From Brasilonema angustatum HA4187-MV1 (lineage in GTDB: Bacteria > Cyanobacteriota > Cyanobacteriia > Cyanobacteriales > Nostocaceae), in NCBI GenBank assembly GCA_019359695.1, contig JAHHGV010000035.1, positions 23,523-87,522 of the forward strand: DNA of 64,000 bases. The letters are read 5' to 3'. Below, in pieces: positions 61,000 to 64,000 of this stretch. How positions within the stretch are numbered: the first letter of the stretch is position 1; every line of letters begins with the position of its first letter. Made by a program: the position numbers and the translations under genes. Under the pieces are notes generated by a model that was not told where the DNA came from, ran no database searches, and saw only the letters and a program-made list of their open reading frames with translations.

Positions 61000-61971
61000 A
61001 TGAGTTACGTTCTAGGAATCGATGGCGGCGGAACTAAAACAGTTTGTCTATTGATAGATGATAAAGGTAAAGTACTTGGTCGTGGTGAAGCAGGAGCATC
61101 TAATTATCAAAGTATAGGTACAGAAGCAACACTACAGTCAATTAAGTCTGCAATTTATACTGCCGTCGTTGAAGCACAAAAGTTAACAGATAATATTAAA
61201 ATTGAAGCGATTTGCATTGGGCTAGCAGGTGTAGGTCGTCCAGAAGATATCGAGGTCGTAAAAGGTATAGTACAAGAATTACAAAATAGCAGCTTGCTTC
61301 CTATAACTTGGGAATTATCTGCATCTAATATTATCATTTGTCATGATGCTTTGATTGCTTTAGTAGGGGGAGTTGGTTATCCCGTAGGAATTGTAGTTGC
61401 AGCAGGTACTGGTTCTATAGTTTTTGGGCGAAATCATAATGGACAGACAAAACGAGTTGGCGGTTGGGGCTATCTTTTAGGAGATGAAGGTAGCGCTTAT
61501 CAAATTGCTGTTGGTGGTATGCAAGCAGCATTAAAAGCTTATGATGGACGGGAGATGTCAACAAGTCTTGTTGAAGCGTTCAAACAGTCTCTTGAGCTTG
61601 CGACTATAGAAGATTTAATTGAAGTTATTTATCGAAGGGGATGGGGTGTTAAAGAGATTGCTGCTTTGGCACCTATTGTTGATTGGAGTGCAGCTTGCAA
61701 AGATGAAGTCGCACAGAGAATTATTGATGATGCTGCGAAGGAGTTAATCAAAGCTACTTCTACAGTTATTGATGCAATTTTTAGTCATGACGAACGTTTT
61801 GAGGTTGTGACAACTGGAAGTGTGTGGCAAGGAAAATCAAGAATTCGTGAGAAATTTTCTGCATCACTTCTGACGATGTTTCCTTCAGCAAAAGTGATTT
61901 TTCCTCGACATGAACCGGCTTATGGTGCTGGGTTGTTGGCGTTGAATAAGTTGGAGGAAAAGCTAATTTAA
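61000..61971 (+). CDS. N-acetylglucosamine kinase-like BadF/BadG-family ATPase
   Basis: The 323-residue protein has the ASKHA kinase fold: phosphate-1 motif VLGIDGGGTKTV, CIGLAGVGRPED, phosphate-2 VAAGTGSIVFG and the Gly-rich GGWGYLLGDEGSAYQIAVGG (cation/sugar site). This fits the BadF/BadG/BcrA/BcrD group, where N-acetylglucosamine (or glucosamine) kinases belong. It would phosphorylate an amino sugar. The MFS transporter upstream would provide substrate. Length is typical. Glucokinase-like activity cannot be excluded. Confidence 0.86.
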   Translation: MSYVLGIDGGGTKTVCLLIDDKGKVLGRGEAGASNYQSIGTEATLQSIKSAIYTAVVEAQKLTDNIKIEAICIGLAGVGRPEDIEVVKGIVQELQNSSLLPITWELSASNIIICHDALIALVGGVGYPVGIVVAAGTGSIVFGRNHNGQTKRVGGWGYLLGDEGSAYQIAVGGMQAALKAYDGREMSTSLVEAFKQSLELATIEDLIEVIYRRGWGVKEIAALAPIVDWSAACKDEVAQRIIDDAAKELIKATSTVIDAIFSHDERFEVVTTGSVWQGKSRIREKFSASLLTMFPSAKVIFPRHEPAYGAGLLALNKLEEKLI

Positions 61972-62065
61972 CTAATAGTAGAGGTAAATAATCATACAGC
62001 TGTATTAGTTATATTCGTTATTAGTTTAATCATCTTAATAATTTGAGTCAGTGAGGTCTTAAAAA

Positions 62066-62968
62066 TTGACAGAACAAATATATCTGAAAAAAGAAGTGAT
62101 TAACAAGAAATCCCCACATTTGCCAACCGTAATCGAACTATGGCGTCGTAATCGTGCAACTCTTGGTTTTTTACCTAAAGGCGCTTTTGAGGAACGTGCT
62201 GCAAATGGCGAGATACTTGGAGCTATTGATTCTAAAAAGGGGTGTATTGGCTATCTGTTGTATAGGTGTTCCTATGATCGGATTACCATTGTTCATCTTT
62301 GCATTGATTCATTATATCGAGGTAAGGGAGTGGCGAAACTACTGGTTGATTACCTTAAAGAAAGAACTCAAGAAAAATATACTGGGATTGGCTTAAGCTG
62401 TCGCCGTGATTATGGGTTAGAACAAATGTGGTCTAGTTTAGGTTTTGTTTCTCAATATGATGAACCGGGAAGGAGCAAAGATGGAAAGTTGCTTACGTTT
62501 TGGTGGTTTGATCATGGTCATAAAAACCTATTTTCTGCGGTTCATATGCAGAAAATTGAATCAAAACTTTGTGTGGTTATTGATGTCAATATCTTCTTTG
62601 ATTTATCTACAAATGAATATATTGATAGTGAAGAATCAAAATTACTGTTGGCTGATTGGCTAGCTCCGGAATTAGAGTTATGCATAACTGATGAAATATT
62701 TAACCACATAAATATTATTAGTGATGACTCTGAAAGAAAACGTCAACGCGAATTTGCAAATACTTTTCACGCCTTGCGCTGCCTAAGTCAAACGTTAGAT
62801 AAGCTGTTGGAATCGTTAAGAGAATTTTTACAGAAAAAAAGTATATTTTTGCCGGAACTAGAGTTGCGTCATTTAGCTAGAGGGATTGCTTCAGATTCTC
62901 AGGTTTTCGTAACTAGAGAACAGCGATTATTAGATATAGCAGATGAAATTTATGAAAAATTTAGTTAA
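62066..62968 (+). CDS. GNAT acetyltransferase-PIN domain fusion (first part of a broken gene)
   Basis: This 300-residue ORF starts at TTG with GTGAGG upstream. Residues about 15-150 are a GNAT domain (IVHLCIDSLYRGKGVAKLLV, then GLSCRRDYGLEQMWSSLGF), followed by a PIN-like domain (about 165-300: LCVVIDVNIFFDLSTNE, ELCITDEIF, SDSQVFVTREQRLLDIADEI) whose acidic residues are present. GNAT-PIN fusions are rare and may be a toxin-like or tRNA-acting system. The ORF stops at 62968, but the neighbouring frame continues directly with plausible protein, so the gene is probably a frameshifted larger protein. Confidence 0.7.
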   Translation: MTEQIYLKKEVINKKSPHLPTVIELWRRNRATLGFLPKGAFEERAANGEILGAIDSKKGCIGYLLYRCSYDRITIVHLCIDSLYRGKGVAKLLVDYLKERTQEKYTGIGLSCRRDYGLEQMWSSLGFVSQYDEPGRSKDGKLLTFWWFDHGHKNLFSAVHMQKIESKLCVVIDVNIFFDLSTNEYIDSEESKLLLADWLAPELELCITDEIFNHINIISDDSERKRQREFANTFHALRCLSQTLDKLLESLREFLQKKSIFLPELELRHLARGIASDSQVFVTREQRLLDIADEIYEKFS

Positions 62969-63537
62969 TTATTCGTTCTAGTAACCTGCTTATTCAACTA
63001 GACGAGCTTCGTCGAAAACCTGACTATCAGCCTGTAAGATTAGCTGGTACTCGACTGGAGCAAGTACGAGTTCAAAGGGGACAGGAATATTTATTAAAAA
63101 ATCATTTTCATTGTGTAAACAAGGGGGAAACTAAGGCTGAATTTCAGCAGCAATTGCGGCGGTTTCTTGCTGAACCAGAAAAATTTGAATGTTATGTCAT
63201 TCTTGAACAAGAAAATCTACCTCTTGCTTTAGTGGTGTATGGTAAACATAAAAGCTATGAGCTAGAAATTCCGATACTAAGGATTGGAGATAATCCTCTA
63301 TCAGCCACACTTGCACACCATCTGATTTTTAAGTCAATATTACGTTCTGCTCGTGAACGTCGGCAATTTACAAGAATCACTGACTCTTACTTAGAAGAAA
63401 CTGTTATTAAAGCTATTCAAGAAGATACTTTTGTCCGAGTAAATAATGGATGGCTGAAAGTGAATTTAGCAGTTGCTGAAACTGCATATCAGCTGTCAAC
63501 ACGTCTCACTAGTACAGTGCGGCGTAAGTTTAGATAG
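62966..63537 (+). pseudogene. Second part of the broken GNAT-PIN gene
   Basis: Starting at the stop of the first part and shifted by one base, the frame reads IIRSSNLLIQLDELRRKPDY, then QPVRLAGTRLEQVRVQRGQE and LRRFLAEPEKFECYVILEQE, ending KLSTRLTS-like with VRRKFR and a stop at 63537. There is no good start codon for the first 185 bp, which means this is the continuation of the upstream protein (a -1 shift). I do not recognise the domain; the sequence suggests an alpha/beta regulatory or binding module. Confidence 0.65.
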
Positions 63538-63621
63538 GGTTATACTGCCAAACGCTTCCCCTTAAAAGTCTATATTTACACCCTAACCGAATTTACGCCT
63601 TGGAGTACTAGTCTAGCTTCT

Positions 63622-63876
63622 ATGGAACCAGAATACAAATTTTGCCAGCAAATCGCTGCTAGTCTTAATACAGAAACCTTAATTACAGATGTTCAAGCAT
63701 CGGCAGATATTGAACACTTTCTTTTCCCAGCCAAAATTATTGATGCCGAAATTCCTACGTTTATCATTCCTATTCAACCGAGATGGGCAAAGGATTTATT
63801 CGATGAAGAATTAGCGAACCAAACGTTATTTGGAGCTAAACCTGAACTTGCCTTCAACCGTGAAGCTGTGTATTAA
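63622..63876 (+). pseudogene. Third part of the broken GNAT-PIN gene
   Basis: This frame gives MEPEYKFCQQIAASLNTETL, then HFLFPAKIIDAEIPTFIIPI and QPRWAKDLFDEELANQTLFG, ending NREAVY. The content (a strand-rich DUF-like domain) fits as the C-terminal end of the same protein after an 84-bp stretch with stops. The end also appears to be cut early. So at least two lesions separate three pieces of one gene. Confidence 0.6.
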
Positions 63877-63945
63877 CCCAAGTTGCTAGTTACCTCCCTG
63901 CGCTGCGCGCAGGGGTATCGCGTATGGTCACTTAAGCAATAAAAT

Positions 63946-63971
63946 CCCCTCCAGGTAAAAAATTGGAGGGG
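63946..63971. terminator. Hairpin near the right edge
   Basis: CCCCTCCA and TGGAGGGG pair around GGTAAAAAAT, downstream of the broken GNAT-PIN gene. A second small hairpin CCCTGCG/CGCAGGG is at about 63896-63914. Confidence 0.55.
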
Positions 63972-64000
63972 TCTATGTTAAATGAAACAATTGCTATTTA

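Noticed and set aside
1..64000. tRNA, rRNA and CRISPR loci
   Set aside because: I looked for cloverleaf-like and repeat-spacer patterns in the gaps and saw none; a covariance-model scan would be decisive.

Overview
The window looks like chromosome from a filamentous cyanobacterium, probably of the Nostocales. This rests on the photosystem II genes psbH, psbN and psbI, a SufR/SufB pair, cyanobacterial-type DUF3769 outer-membrane assembly protein, many GCGATCGC (HIP1-type) octamers, TTCCCTG tandem repeats and dense families of dispersed palindromic repeats. Genus cannot be fixed by reading alone. No rRNA, tRNA or CRISPR array was seen.

Layout. 1-1640: sufB (partial) and divergent sufR with a double SufR operator, then a small hypothetical gene. 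1858-5369: a two-gene module, a CHAT protease-like protein and a divergent membrane NACHT NTPase, which share the same short N-terminal motif. 5828-14965: ordinary genes (membrane protein, YbjQ family, TPR protein, ABC ATPase, CysQ, PfkB kinase, TrpB2, RsmI, ribosomal S21, Pth), then tatA. 15362-20065: an accessory island made of a native esterase gene broken by a 333-bp MITE, then a GC-richer cassette (DUF2255 stub, ABM monooxygenase, carboxymuconolactone decarboxylase-like, aldo/keto reductase, broken cupin and SDR, AraC regulator), sitting between tatA and psbH. 20373-26198: psbH, psbN, a GH38 alpha-mannosidase and a hypothetical protein; the last two carry repeat DNA inserted in frame.

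26166-33165: a heavily rearranged stretch. A MocR/PdxR-type regulator survives only as a C-terminal remnant (26166) and an N-terminal remnant (29794), with a membrane alpha/beta-hydrolase gene and repeats in between. Its likely former divergent partners, two tandem GNAT genes and a pyridoxamine-oxidase-like gene, remain. An Rpn-type nuclease gene then lies between two decayed copies of a higBA toxin-antitoxin module. 33168-36051: DUF3769 LptD-like protein and psbI.

36898-43691: a second conflict-type module, two minus-strand genes (small helical protein and a C-terminally membrane-anchored protein) divergent from a 1474-residue caspase-STAND NTPase-WD40 protein with 14 nearly identical WD blades that differ mainly at three positions. 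43912-59007: dxs, a frameshifted SLH protein, an AEC transporter, a VanY-like carboxypeptidase, two tandem PBP2 genes, potA-potD without permeases, a coiled-coil protein and valS. 59076-63876: a small GxxExxY cassette bounded by 36-bp inverted repeats, an AmpG-like MFS transporter, an N-acetylglucosamine-kinase-like ATPase and a broken GNAT-PIN gene.

Most noteworthy: the two STAND NTPase modules (one with a shared motif that may act as a homotypic or amyloid-type adaptor, the other with a hypervariable WD40 sensor), in-frame repeat insertions in several genes, and the split MocR gene.
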